Assembly (NCBI RefSeq): GCF_000407445.1
Contig: NZ_ASWB01000005.1
Span: 124,001-188,000 of the forward strand
Reading direction: 5' to 3'
Origin: Enterococcus moraviensis ATCC BAA-383
GTDB taxonomy: Bacteria; Bacillota; Bacilli; Lactobacillales; Enterococcaceae
Length of the DNA: 64,000 nucleotides
Part shown: piece after piece, positions 46,895 through 55,920 of the stretch
Layout: every line of letters begins with the position of its first letter
Position numbering within the stretch: the first letter of the stretch is position 1
Program-made: the position numbers and the translations under genes
Notes under the pieces: generated by a model
Told to the model about the DNA's origin: nothing
The model's database searches: none
Seen by the model: only the letters and a program-made list of their open reading frames with translations

Positions 46895-48571
46895 ATGAAG
46901 TTAAAGAAGTCATTTGCTTTTGGATTCATCACTTTATTTAGTTTAACATTAGCAGCATGTGGTAACGGCGGTACAAAAACAGACGATTCAGGCAGCTCAA
47001 AAGCAGCCGATGGTAAACCAAGCGGCGAGCAAGTTTTCCGTGTCAATGTTTTACAAGAAATGCCAAGTGCCGATTTATCGTTAGCGACAGACGTTATCAG
47101 CTTTACTGCACTAAACAACGTATATGAAGGAATCTACCGTTTAAACTTAGATAATAAACCAGAACCAGCCGGAGCTAGTGAAGAAGCTGAAGTCAGTGAA
47201 GATGGTACTACTTATAAAATCAAACTGAACGAAAAAGCTAAATGGTCAGACGGCAAACCCGTAAAAGCAGAAGACTATGTCTATGGATGGCAACGTACAG
47301 TTGATCCAGCGACAGCTTCAGAGTACGCTTACCTTTATGAATCTGTAAAAAATGGTGCAGATATCGCAGCAGGTAAAAAAGACAAAGCTGAATTAGGAAT
47401 CAAAGCGACAGGTGATTATGAATTAGAAATTACATTAGAAAAAGCAACACCTTATTTTGATTATCTATTAGCCTTCCCGTCATTCTTCCCACAAAGAAAA
47501 GACATCGTGGAAAAATATGGTAAAGACTATGCTTCAAATAGTGATAACTCAGTTTATAATGGTCCATTTGTATTAGATGGTTTTGATGGAGCAGGAACAG
47601 ATACTGAGTGGTCATATAAGAAAAATAAAGAATATTGGGATGTAGATTCTGTAAAATTAGATGAAGTAAAAACGAACGTCGTGAAAGAAGCACCTACTTC
47701 ATATAACTTATTCCAAGATGGACAAGCTGATGATGTAACCTTAACTGGTGAATTAGCACAACAAGCAGCTAATGATCCAGCTCTTGTAATTCAAAAAGAA
47801 GCATCAACTCAATATATGGAATTAAATCAAATCGACGAAAATTCACCATATAGAAATGAAAATTTAAGAAAAGCAATCTCTTATTCAATCGATCGCAAAT
47901 CTTTAGTTGAAAAAATCTTAGGGGACGGATCAGTTGAACCTAAAGGATTAGTTCCAGCGGATATGGCTAAATCTCCAGACGGAAAAGAAGACTTTACAGA
48001 AGCAGCAGATGATAAGATTGCATTTGATAAAGAAAAAGCAAAAGAATATTGGGACAAAGCGAAGAAAGAATTAGGCATTAAAACATTAGATATCGATATC
48101 TTATCTTCTGATGCAGATTCTTCTAAGAAAACAGTTGAATATATCCAAGGAGCAATTCAAGAAAACTTGGAAGGAACTAAAGTAACTGTTAGCCCAGTAC
48201 CGTTCGCTGTACGTTTAGATCGTTCTAATAAAGGGGACTTTAAAGCTGTTATCGGCGGTTGGGGAGCTGACTATGTAGACCCAAGTAGTTTCTTAGATTT
48301 ATTCCAAACAGGTGTACCATATAACCGTGGACACTACAGCAACCCTGAATATGATAAATTAGTAAAAGAAGCGTCAACAACAAACGCTAATGATCCTGAA
48401 AAACGTTGGGAAAATATGGTTGATGCAGAGAAAACAATCATGGGTGACATGGGTGTGATCCCGCTTTATCAAAAAGCTGAAGCTCACTTGCGTGCTGAAA
48501 AAGTCAAAGATGTTGGTTTCCATCCAGCAGGTGCTCAATACGATTACAAATGGACATACATTTCAGAATAA
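46895..48571 (+). CDS. oppA: Oligopeptide-binding lipoprotein OppA
   Basis: 558 residues. Lipoprotein signal with lipobox LTLAAC (Cys 22), Gly/Ser-rich linker, then family-5 solute-binding domain: YEGIYRLNLDN, KWSDGKPVKAEDYVYGW, ISYSIDRKSLV and GWGADYVDPSSFLDLFQT. It captures peptides for the OppBCDF importer. Codon use is highly biased, implying abundant expression. A nested hairpin and a minus-strand gene separate it from oppB, so its level can be set apart from the permease genes. It may be the TldR target. Confidence 0.95.
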   Translation: MKLKKSFAFGFITLFSLTLAACGNGGTKTDDSGSSKAADGKPSGEQVFRVNVLQEMPSADLSLATDVISFTALNNVYEGIYRLNLDNKPEPAGASEEAEVSEDGTTYKIKLNEKAKWSDGKPVKAEDYVYGWQRTVDPATASEYAYLYESVKNGADIAAGKKDKAELGIKATGDYELEITLEKATPYFDYLLAFPSFFPQRKDIVEKYGKDYASNSDNSVYNGPFVLDGFDGAGTDTEWSYKKNKEYWDVDSVKLDEVKTNVVKEAPTSYNLFQDGQADDVTLTGELAQQAANDPALVIQKEASTQYMELNQIDENSPYRNENLRKAISYSIDRKSLVEKILGDGSVEPKGLVPADMAKSPDGKEDFTEAADDKIAFDKEKAKEYWDKAKKELGIKTLDIDILSSDADSSKKTVEYIQGAIQENLEGTKVTVSPVPFAVRLDRSNKGDFKAVIGGWGADYVDPSSFLDLFQTGVPYNRGHYSNPEYDKLVKEASTTNANDPEKRWENMVDAEKTIMGDMGVIPLYQKAEAHLRAEKVKDVGFHPAGAQYDYKWTYISE

Positions 48572-48592
48572 TCTGAACTAGTTCTAATAAAA

Positions 48593-48728
48593 AAGTGGCC
48601 GATACAGAAGCAAACAACTCCAACGAACCGAATGGTTTAAGGGAATAAAAAGAAATTCACGAAAATTGGGTTTCCAATTTTCGTGAATTTCAACTTATTT
48701 CTAAAGGAGCTGCTTCTGTTTCGCCATT
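48593..48728. terminator. Nested long hairpin after oppA
   Basis: A perfect 18-bp inner stem with 4-nt loop (48652-48669 and 48674-48691) lies within outer arms 48593-48612 and 48705-48728 (GATACAGAAGCA versus TGCTTCTGTTTC). There is no strong T run after the inner stem. It may terminate, or stabilise oppA mRNA. Confidence 0.65.
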
Positions 48729-48795
48729 TATTCAGATTTAGGGCAAGTTAGCAAAAATCAGAGAATTTTATATTTCTCTCTCTTGCTATCTGTGC

Positions 48796-49143
48796 TTATA
48801 AAAAGTAAAATAATAAAGAAACAATAGAGACGATCAGTAACATACCTCCAGTTTCAAGCCAGTAAAGCTGATGTGCTTTGCCAATCTCTGAAAATGGAAT
48901 AAATTCTTTCGGCTCGTTCTTCTTTCTAAAACGAAAATGCATTTTCATAAAACGTTGGAAATTATCAAAGAATCCTGAGGACATGATCCAAAGGGCTAAC
49001 CCGATAATCAGAAAGAATAATGAAACAATGAAGAAGGTATCAGATACAGAACGGATAGTGAGTGACTGCTTCATTAATAGGTAAATGAAAATACCGATGC
49101 TTGAGACCGCTGAGGTGATCAAAGGCCATTTTAATTTTTTCAT
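48796..49143 (-). CDS. DUF3899-family membrane protein
   Basis: 115 residues from ATG 49143 (AAGGATG upstream). Three helices (about 7-25, 35-54 and 93-113) and the SGFFDNFQRFMKMHFR segment fit DUF3899. Function unknown. It is inserted antisense between oppA and oppB, breaking the usual operon. Confidence 0.72.
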   Translation of the reverse strand: MKKLKWPLITSAVSSIGIFIYLLMKQSLTIRSVSDTFFIVSLFFLIIGLALWIMSSGFFDNFQRFMKMHFRFRKKNEPKEFIPFSEIGKAHQLYWLETGGMLLIVSIVSLLFYFL

Positions 49144-49225
49144 GTGCTTCATCCTTACTTAATTTTCTATCCTTACTTTATCGAAAAACACTGATGAAGT
49201 CAAAATAATCTCGGAGGTGTCATTC

Positions 49226-50167
49226 TTGAACAGTTTTGGAAAATATTTTCTTAAACGAGTTTTCTTTATGATCATCACATTGTGGTTGATCGCAACGATT
49301 ACGTTTTTCTTAATGCAATTATTACCAGGTACTCCTTATACCAACCAAGAAAAACTTAGTCCAGAAACAATTGCTATGTTGAATAAACAATCTGGATTGG
49401 ATAAACCAGTCATCGTTCAATATGGAATTTATTTAAAAAATCTTCTAGTTGGTGACTTTGGTATTTCATTCCAATTCAAAAACCAACCAGTAGCGAAACT
49501 TTTAGCTGGCCGTATTGGACCATCAGTACAATTAGGTGGACAAGCAATTATCTTTGGTACCTTAGTAGGTATTTTGCTAGGAATCATTGCAGCAATGCGT
49601 CAAAATACATGGGTCGATACATTGGCTACTTTAATGGCAATTTTAGGACGTTCAATTCCTAACTTCGTCTTTGCGGTATTATTACAATATATCTTTGCTA
49701 TGAAATTAAAAGTATTGCCAATTGCAATGTGGAATGGTTTTGCTTATACGATTTTACCGACAATCGCATTAGCTATGAGTCCAATGGCCGATTCCGCTAG
49801 GTTTATACGAACAGAAATGGTTGAAGTTTTACATAGTGACTATGTAGAGTTAGCGCGTGCTAAAGGCTTGAGCCGCTGGCAAGTGGCCGTTAGACACGGA
49901 CTTAGAAACAGTTTGATTCCATTGATTACGTTGTTAGGACCACTAGCAGTTGGTTTGATGACAGGATCATTAGTTGTAGAAAATATTTTTGCTATCCCGG
50001 GTATCGGGGAGCAATTCGTAAAATCAATCATGACAAATGACTACCCAACAATCATGGCAGTAACAATTTTATATTCTGCATTATTAGTTTTCGTAATCTT
50101 GATCGTTGATTTACTTTATGGATTGATTGATCCAAGAATTCGTGTTTCAGGAGGTGCCAAAGGTTAA
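49226..50167 (+). CDS. oppB: Oligopeptide permease OppB
   Basis: 313 residues. N-terminal helix then FFLMQLLPGTPY, the EAA loop LARAKGLSRWQVAVRHGLRNSLIPL, and EnIFAIPGIGEQFVKSI, all typical. The start is TTG 49226, 8 nt from GGAGG; GTG 49217 overlaps the SD itself. Membrane channel half with OppC. Confidence 0.93.
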   Translation: MNSFGKYFLKRVFFMIITLWLIATITFFLMQLLPGTPYTNQEKLSPETIAMLNKQSGLDKPVIVQYGIYLKNLLVGDFGISFQFKNQPVAKLLAGRIGPSVQLGGQAIIFGTLVGILLGIIAAMRQNTWVDTLATLMAILGRSIPNFVFAVLLQYIFAMKLKVLPIAMWNGFAYTILPTIALAMSPMADSARFIRTEMVEVLHSDYVELARAKGLSRWQVAVRHGLRNSLIPLITLLGPLAVGLMTGSLVVENIFAIPGIGEQFVKSIMTNDYPTIMAVTILYSALLVFVILIVDLLYGLIDPRIRVSGGAKG

Positions 50168-51219
50168 TGGAAATAGTTGACGTAAACAATGTCCCAGACA
50201 AAATTAAAGAAATACCAGCAGATGAATTCCAACCTTTGGATACATCAACAACAAAAGAACGTGAGCGAATTGCAACACCGTCATTAAGCTTTTTACAAGA
50301 TTCTTGGCGTCGATTGAAAAAAAATAAAGCTGCCGTGATTTCTTTGATCCTTTTAGGAATCATCATCTTTATCTCAATTATCACAATTTGGGTTTCACCT
50401 CATGACCCAACACAACAAAATGTTGCTTATATTAACTTACCACCACGTATTCCGTTTTTAGATAGTATCAACGGGTTTAACGGTACAGCAAATGTAGCTG
50501 GTAAAATGGTCGATAAGTATGCGCAAGCAAATGTTCCTGATAATGTGAACTTTTACCTTGGAACAGATGGTTTAGGACGTGACGTCTTAAGTCGTTTATT
50601 TATGGGAACACGTATCTCATTATTGATTGCATTTATCGCGGCATTACTTGATATTACGATCGGTGTAACATACGGTTTGATTTCAGGATTATTAGGCGGA
50701 CGTGTGGATACAGTAATGCAACGTGTTTTAGAAGTTCTTTCTGGAATTCCTAACCTTGTTGTAATGATCTTGATGCTGACTGTTTTTGATCCAGGTATTC
50801 TTTCTATCGTATTAGCGATGGTTATTACCAACTGGATTTCAATGGCTAGAATCGTTCGAGCTCAGACCATGAAATTAAAAGATCAAGAGTTCGTTTTAGC
50901 TGCCCAAACATTAGGTGAATCTCGTTTGAAGATCGCCATCAAACATATTTTGCCGAATATCTCAAGCGTGATCATCGTTCAAATGATGTTCAGTATCCCG
51001 TCGGCAATTTTCTTCGAAGCGTTTCTAAGTTTCATCGGTTTAGGATTAAGACCGCCGACCGCTTCACTTGGAACATTATTAAATGAAGGATATAAAACGT
51101 TCCGTTTCCTTCCATATTTGATGTGGATTCCTGCCGTAACCTTGTCAGTCGTAATGATTTGTTTCAACTTGTTAGCTGACGGACTACGTGATGCCTTCGA
51201 TCCTAAGATGAAAGAGTAG
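50167..51219 (+). CDS. oppC: Oligopeptide permease OppC
   Basis: 350 residues: cytosolic N-terminus, helix near 57-77, large external loop, GTDGLGRDVLSRLFMGTRIS, EAA loop LAAQTLGESRLKIAIKHIL, and FLSFIGLGLRPPTASLGTLL. ATG overlaps the oppB stop (TAATG). Confidence 0.94.
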   Translation: MEIVDVNNVPDKIKEIPADEFQPLDTSTTKERERIATPSLSFLQDSWRRLKKNKAAVISLILLGIIIFISIITIWVSPHDPTQQNVAYINLPPRIPFLDSINGFNGTANVAGKMVDKYAQANVPDNVNFYLGTDGLGRDVLSRLFMGTRISLLIAFIAALLDITIGVTYGLISGLLGGRVDTVMQRVLEVLSGIPNLVVMILMLTVFDPGILSIVLAMVITNWISMARIVRAQTMKLKDQEFVLAAQTLGESRLKIAIKHILPNISSVIIVQMMFSIPSAIFFEAFLSFIGLGLRPPTASLGTLLNEGYKTFRFLPYLMWIPAVTLSVVMICFNLLADGLRDAFDPKMKE

Positions 51220-51224
51220 AGTGA

Positions 51225-52286
51225 ATGACTATGGAAAAAGTATTAGAAGTAAAAGACTTACAGATTTCTTTTGATACGTTTGCTGGAAAAGTAAATGCTA
51301 TTCGTGGTGTGAGCTTTGAATTGTTCAAAGGGGAAACTCTTGCGATCGTAGGAGAATCTGGTAGTGGTAAATCAGTAACTACTAGAAGTATTATGCGATT
51401 ATTGAGCAGCAATGCAAACATCGATAATGGAGAAATTCTGTTTAAAGGTGAAGATATCGTACACAAAACGGAAAAACAAATGCAAACCATTCGTGGGAAA
51501 GAAATTGCGATGATTTTCCAAGACCCAATGACGTCATTGGACCCAACAATGCCGATCGGTAAACAAGTTGCTGAATCGTTGATCAAACACAATAAAGTGT
51601 CGAAAAAAGAAGGCTTAGATCAAGCTTTAGAATTATTAAAATTAGTAGGAATTCCAAACGCTGAAAAACGTTTGAAAAATTACCCACACCAATTTTCAGG
51701 TGGTCAACGTCAACGTATCGTAATTGCGATTGCTTTGATTTGTTACCCAGAAGTTCTAATTGCGGATGAACCAACAACGGCCTTGGATGTAACGATTCAA
51801 GCACAAATTTTAGAACTATTAAAAGATTTACAACAAAAAATCAGCACATCGATCATCTTTATCACCCATGATTTAGGTGTAGTAGCAAATGTTGCGGATC
51901 GTGTAGCAGTTATGTATGGCGGACGTTTAGTAGAAGTGGGAACATCAGAAGAAATCTTCTATAACCCACAACATCCATATACATGGGGTCTACTTGGCTC
52001 AATGCCGACAATGGAAGGAACCGAAGATAAGCTATATGCGATTCCTGGTTCACCTCCAGATTTGTTAGATCCACCAAAAGGAGATGCATTCTATCCGCGT
52101 AATGAATTTGCAATGAAAATCGACGCAGAAGAAGCACCACCGTATTTTGAAGTATCACCAACTCATAAAGCTGCAACGTGGTTATTAGCACCGCAAGCAC
52201 CAAAAATTACCCCTCCAGCTGAAATTGTAAGACGTTGGGCGATTTATGCTGAACGCCATAATACGACTGCAGGAGGCGTTAAATAA
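51225..52286 (+). CDS. oppD: Oligopeptide transporter ATPase OppD
   Basis: 353 residues: Walker [24 protein letters not shown], signature FSGGQRQR, Walker B LIADEPTTALD and the C-terminal oligopeptide/dipeptide domain GSPPDLLDPPKGDAFYPRN. It hydrolyses ATP with OppF. Six nt after oppC; SD is weak. Confidence 0.95.
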   Translation: MTMEKVLEVKDLQISFDTFAGKVNAIRGVSFELFKGETLAIVGESGSGKSVTTRSIMRLLSSNANIDNGEILFKGEDIVHKTEKQMQTIRGKEIAMIFQDPMTSLDPTMPIGKQVAESLIKHNKVSKKEGLDQALELLKLVGIPNAEKRLKNYPHQFSGGQRQRIVIAIALICYPEVLIADEPTTALDVTIQAQILELLKDLQQKISTSIIFITHDLGVVANVADRVAVMYGGRLVEVGTSEEIFYNPQHPYTWGLLGSMPTMEGTEDKLYAIPGSPPDLLDPPKGDAFYPRNEFAMKIDAEEAPPYFEVSPTHKAATWLLAPQAPKITPPAEIVRRWAIYAERHNTTAGGVK

Positions 52287-53245
52287 TGAGTGAAAAAAGA
52301 AAAGTACTTTTAGATGTTAAAGGACTAAAACAATATTTTAACGTTGGACGCCCTGACGAAGTTAGAGCAGTAGACGATATCAGTTTTCACATCTATGAAG
52401 GTGAAACTTTCGGATTGGTTGGAGAATCTGGTAGTGGTAAATCAACTACTGGTCGTAGCGTGATTCGTTTATATGATCCAACAGGTGGCGAAATCATCTT
52501 TGATGGAGATGACATCAGTAAAATTCGTTCAAAATCAGCGATGCAAGCATTTCGTCGTGAAGTGCAAATGATCTTCCAAGATCCTTATGCTTCGTTGAAT
52601 CCTAGAATGAAAGTGAATGATATCATTGCAGAAGGAATCGACATCAACCATTTAGCAAAAGATGCAGCTGAACGTGAATCAAAAGTCAACGAGTTGTTAA
52701 AAGTCGTTGGTCTTGATCCAAGTCATGGAACACGTTATCCACATGAATTTTCAGGTGGTCAGCGTCAACGTATCGGGATTGCTAGAGCATTAGCTGTTGA
52801 TCCACGCTTTATCATTTGTGATGAGCCAATCTCAGCATTGGATGTTTCGATTCAAGCACAAGTAGTCAATTTATTGCAAGATTTACAAAAAGATGCTGGG
52901 TTGACGTATTTGTTTATTGCCCATGATTTATCAATGGTAAAACATATTAGTGACCGTATCGGCGTTATGCACAGCGGAAGATTATTGGAAATGGGTTCTA
53001 GTGATGATGTCTATAACTTTGGTGTACATCCGTATACTGAAAGTTTGTTATCAGCTATTCCATTACCAGATCCAGATTACGAACGTACTCGTAAACGTAT
53101 TGTGTATAAACCAGAACCAGAAGACAATAAAGAACGTAAACTAAGAGAAATCACACCAGAACATTATGTGTATTGTTCTGAAGATGAAGTTGACGGTTAT
53201 CGTAAAAAAATTGAAGAAAAAAAAGCTAGAGCAAACCACGAGTAG
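52286..53245 (+). CDS. oppF: Oligopeptide transporter ATPase OppF
   Basis: 319 residues: [59 protein letters not shown], and the C-terminal [25 protein letters not shown] overlap with oppD. It ends the opp operon at a terminator; the TldR gene follows downstream. Confidence 0.95.
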   Translation: MSEKRKVLLDVKGLKQYFNVGRPDEVRAVDDISFHIYEGETFGLVGESGSGKSTTGRSVIRLYDPTGGEIIFDGDDISKIRSKSAMQAFRREVQMIFQDPYASLNPRMKVNDIIAEGIDINHLAKDAAERESKVNELLKVVGLDPSHGTRYPHEFSGGQRQRIGIARALAVDPRFIICDEPISALDVSIQAQVVNLLQDLQKDAGLTYLFIAHDLSMVKHISDRIGVMHSGRLLEMGSSDDVYNFGVHPYTESLLSAIPLPDPDYERTRKRIVYKPEPEDNKERKLREITPEHYVYCSEDEVDGYRKKIEEKKARANHE

Positions 53246-53260
53246 TTTTGGCAAATGAAA

Positions 53261-53299
53261 TACTAGCTAGGAAAAAGTAGTGCTTTTTCTTAGCTAGCA
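53261..53299 (+). terminator. Terminator after oppF
   Basis: A 17-nt arm pair with one mismatch and one G-U-type change (53261-53277 and 53283-53299) followed by TTTTTAAA. It separates opp from tldR transcription. Confidence 0.75.
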
Positions 53300-53364
53300 T
53301 TTTTAAAAATTGAAATGAAAGAACAAGTTTTCATTGTGACGTAATCATGTTTAAGAAGATTCGT

Positions 53365-53713
53365 GGGCTAGTCTCTCGGAAAAAGATAAAATCTGCCTGT
53401 AACAAAAAACGTTACAAACATATTTTCCTATTTTTCAGTCGAGACTAAGCGAGCCCGCTCAGCTTTTTATCTAATCTAGCTTTATGAGACAACTCTCTCG
53501 ACAAGTAGACAAATAGAGTGAAAGATAGAAACCATCTTTAAATCTATTTCCTAACTTGCTCAAGAGCTAGGCGTCTTACTCAGCTTTTTATTCAATCTAG
53601 CTTTACGGGCTAGTCTCTCGGAAAAAAGATAAAATCTGCCTGTGACAAAAAGCGTCACAAACAGATTTTCCTATTTTTCAGTCGAGACTAAGCGAGCCCG
53701 CTCAGCTTTTTAT
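53365..53713. repeat. Three tandem palindromic units between oppF and tldR
   Basis: Copies at 53365-53470 and 53607-53713 are nearly identical; a diverged unit lies between, giving a period of about 121 bp. Each copy folds into one long hairpin with GGGCTAGTCTC pairing with GAGACT and AGCCC. The inner stem differs compensatorily: TGTAAC/GTTACA in the first copy and TGTGAC/GTCACA in the second. No gene is present. Confidence 0.8.
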
Positions 53714-53730
53714 TGGTAGGGTGGTATTTT

Positions 53731-54855
53731 ATGAAGGTGTTAAAAGCGTATAAATATAGGCTTTACCCTACTTCAGTACAAGAAGAGTTTATAAAAAAAA
53801 CATTTTCTTGTGTTCGGTTGGTGTATAATCTTCTATTGCAGGAAAGAGTCCAATTGTATAAAGAATTGAAAGAAAATCCTGATTTAAAAGTTAAATTGCC
53901 GACACCTGCTCAGTATAAAAAAGAGCATCCTTGTCTAAAAGAGGTAGACAGTTTAGCGTTGTCAAATGCACAAGTATATTTAGATCGCGCATTTAAAAAA
54001 TTTTATAGAGAAAAATCAGTTGGATTTCCTAAATTAAAGCAAAAAAAGGATTCAGTTTCCTCTTATACAACGAACAATCAAAATGGGACAGTTAAAATTA
54101 TTGACGAAAAATATTTAAAAGTACCCAAATTGAAATCATTGTTGAAAATGAAGATGCATCGTCCAGTAATAGGGAAAATAAAGTCAGTAACGATTTCTTT
54201 AACTAAAAGCAATAAGTACTTTGTTTCAATCTTGTGTGAGGAAGAAATTCCAATAATAGAGAAGACTCATTCGGCAATCGGGATAACCTTAGGGGCTTCA
54301 GAATTTGCTGTATTATCAAATGGAAATCGTATCGATAATGATAAATACACAAAGGAATTTGAACAACGGATCACTCGAGAAGAAAGAAAATTGCAGAGGC
54401 GTAAAGAAATTGCAAAGGTAAAAGGAACAGATCTTTCACAGCAAAAAAATTACCAAAAACAAAAGCTTAAAGTTGCAAAAATGCGAGAAAAATTAATGAA
54501 TCAACGAGTCGATTTTCTTAATAAGATCACTACAGAGATTATTAGAAAGTATGATTTGATTTGTATTGAAGACATCCACCAAGCAGATGTTTATAGAAAT
54601 AATAAATTGTATCGTGGTGTTTCAGATGTTTCTTGGGCTTTATTTGTTTCAAAGTTAGAATACAAAGCATCCTGGTATAACAAGAGATTAATCAAAGTTT
54701 CAGCATGTGGAAAATGTTCTGAACATTCAGATAATACACAGGTAAGTCAAATGTTCACACAAGATATCAATGAGCAAAAAGGATTACATGATCCAGAAAC
54801 CGCAGCAAGTATTCAAGTATTGATAAAAGGACTAAAAGAAACCACACGTAAGTAA
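53731..54855 (+). CDS. tldR: TldR: nuclease-dead TnpB homologue, probable RNA-guided repressor
   Basis: 374 residues with TnpB architecture: N-terminal OrfB HTH (KAYKYRLYPTSVQEEF), wedge region, RuvC core and a zinc-ribbon remnant. RuvC-I GITLGASEFAVL has Thr186 where active TnpB has Asp. RuvC-II E280 (ICIEDIH) is kept. RuvC-III HDPETAAS has Glu356 for Asp. Only one zinc CxxC pair remains (C326, C329). Cleavage should be lost while RNA and DNA binding could persist, as in TldR proteins, one group of which is known beside oppF in Enterococcus. No tnpA or transposon ends are seen. ATG 53731 follows TAGGGTGG. Confidence 0.9.
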   Translation: MKVLKAYKYRLYPTSVQEEFIKKTFSCVRLVYNLLLQERVQLYKELKENPDLKVKLPTPAQYKKEHPCLKEVDSLALSNAQVYLDRAFKKFYREKSVGFPKLKQKKDSVSSYTTNNQNGTVKIIDEKYLKVPKLKSLLKMKMHRPVIGKIKSVTISLTKSNKYFVSILCEEEIPIIEKTHSAIGITLGASEFAVLSNGNRIDNDKYTKEFEQRITREERKLQRRKEIAKVKGTDLSQQKNYQKQKLKVAKMREKLMNQRVDFLNKITTEIIRKYDLICIEDIHQADVYRNNKLYRGVSDVSWALFVSKLEYKASWYNKRLIKVSACGKCSEHSDNTQVSQMFTQDINEQKGLHDPETAASIQVLIKGLKETTRK

Positions 54856-54859
54856 TAAA

Positions 54860-54984
54860 GAAAACTGTAGGAACTACAGGGTTAGCCTAGGGTATATAAG
54901 ATAGAGATAGCGTTCAGTCGATCATTTGTCTTTTTCTAGGAAATTTCTAGTTACTAGAAATAGTTCACTAATTATTAGTTAATG
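54860..54984 (+). ncRNA. TldR guide RNA (omega-RNA-like), 5' end uncertain
   Basis: Directly after tldR are a CTGTAG-GAA-CTACAG hairpin (54865-54879), CCTAG/CTAGG segments able to pair as a pseudoknot (54886-54890 with 54936-54940), and a perfect 8-bp hairpin ATTTCTAG/CTAGAAAT (54943-54961). Then comes AGTTCAC (54962-54968). TnpB guide RNAs end in such a right-end hairpin plus TTCA-type linker, with the guide immediately 3'. The guide would begin TAATTATTAG at 54969. The scaffold probably extends back into tldR. Confidence 0.65.
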
Positions 54985-54999
54985 AAAAATAAAAAGTTT

Positions 55000-55059
55000 A
55001 ACTTTATTCTATTTAGACAAGCAAGAAATTGTTTTTCTAAAATAGAGTAAAGTTTTTTT
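55000..55059 (+). terminator. Terminator of the tldR/guide transcript
   Basis: Arms 55000-55016 and 55037-55054 pair over about 17 bp with one G-U and one bulge, followed by TTTTTTT. Confidence 0.8.
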
Positions 55060-55120
55060 CTGATTTTACTAAGAAGTATAGTACAATGGACAGTAAGTTA
55101 AGTCAAAAAAAGGGGGAGCC

Positions 55121-55906
55121 ATGAACACGTATAAAGCACTTGTCTTCTTTGATTTAGATGGAACATTACTAGATAAAAATTCCATGATCCCAAAAGAAAA
55201 TCATCAAGCGATTTTACAGTTAAAGAAGAATAACATTTTGCCACTGGTTGCTAGTGGACGCTCACCAAAAGAAATCAAGCAAATCACAAAGGGCACACCG
55301 ATTGATTCTTATGTCAGTTTAAATGGACAGTTCAATGTAGTGAAAAATGAAGTTGTTTCAAAACATGCAATACCGCTAAACGCGATTCAAAAGTTGATGG
55401 CATTTTCTAAAGACTTGGGTCATTCATTAGCTTGTTATACAGAAGAAGAGTATGCAACATGTTACCAGAATGAAAGCATGAAAAAATTGTATCATTTAGA
55501 TCATGCACCGCTGCCACAAATTTCTGCACATTTCCATAAGGAACATGAGATTTATATGCTTTATCTTTTTTCAGAAGAAGAAGCAAAGGATTCATTGTAT
55601 CAACAAGAATTCACTGACACATTTACTTTTTTTAGAGACAGTCCGTATTCATTAGCTGTTGTATTAAATGGTCAGTCAAAAAAATCGGGTATTCAACAAG
55701 TAATCAAAGGCTTAGGTTTGAGCCATGTATCGACATACGCTTTTGGTGATGGAAACAATGATTTAGGGATGTTTGAAGCAGTGCATACAGCTATTGCAAT
55801 GGCCAATGCTTCAGACTATGTCAAAAGACACGCTGATTTTGTTACAAAGTCACATATGGATGATGGGATTTGTTTTGGGTTAAAACATTTTGGATTACTA
55901 AACTGA
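55121..55906 (+). CDS. HAD-superfamily Cof-type phosphatase
   Basis: 261 residues. Motif I FFDLDGTLLDKNS, motif II Ser in LVASGRSPKE, motif III Lys in GQSKKSGIQQVI and motif IV FGDGNNDLGMFE; the C2-cap lies between II and III. Cof-type enzymes act on sugar phosphates, PLP or flavin phosphates; substrate not assignable. SD GGGGGAG. Confidence 0.9.
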   Translation: MNTYKALVFFDLDGTLLDKNSMIPKENHQAILQLKKNNILPLVASGRSPKEIKQITKGTPIDSYVSLNGQFNVVKNEVVSKHAIPLNAIQKLMAFSKDLGHSLACYTEEEYATCYQNESMKKLYHLDHAPLPQISAHFHKEHEIYMLYLFSEEEAKDSLYQQEFTDTFTFFRDSPYSLAVVLNGQSKKSGIQQVIKGLGLSHVSTYAFGDGNNDLGMFEAVHTAIAMANASDYVKRHADFVTKSHMDDGICFGLKHFGLLN

Positions 55907-55920
55907 AAGGAAATAGAAAA

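Noticed and set aside
53731-54855. Active IS200/IS605-type insertion sequence
   Set aside because: No tnpA is present, catalytic residues are lost and the location next to oppF suits a domesticated gene.
54914-54927. GTCGATCATTT downstream of tldR matches 11 nt of the rtcB leader hairpin and could be read as a guide/target pair
   Set aside because: It lies before the terminal hairpin, inside the presumed scaffold, and the rtcB copy is half of a self-complementary terminator stem. I prefer the guide placed after TTCAC.
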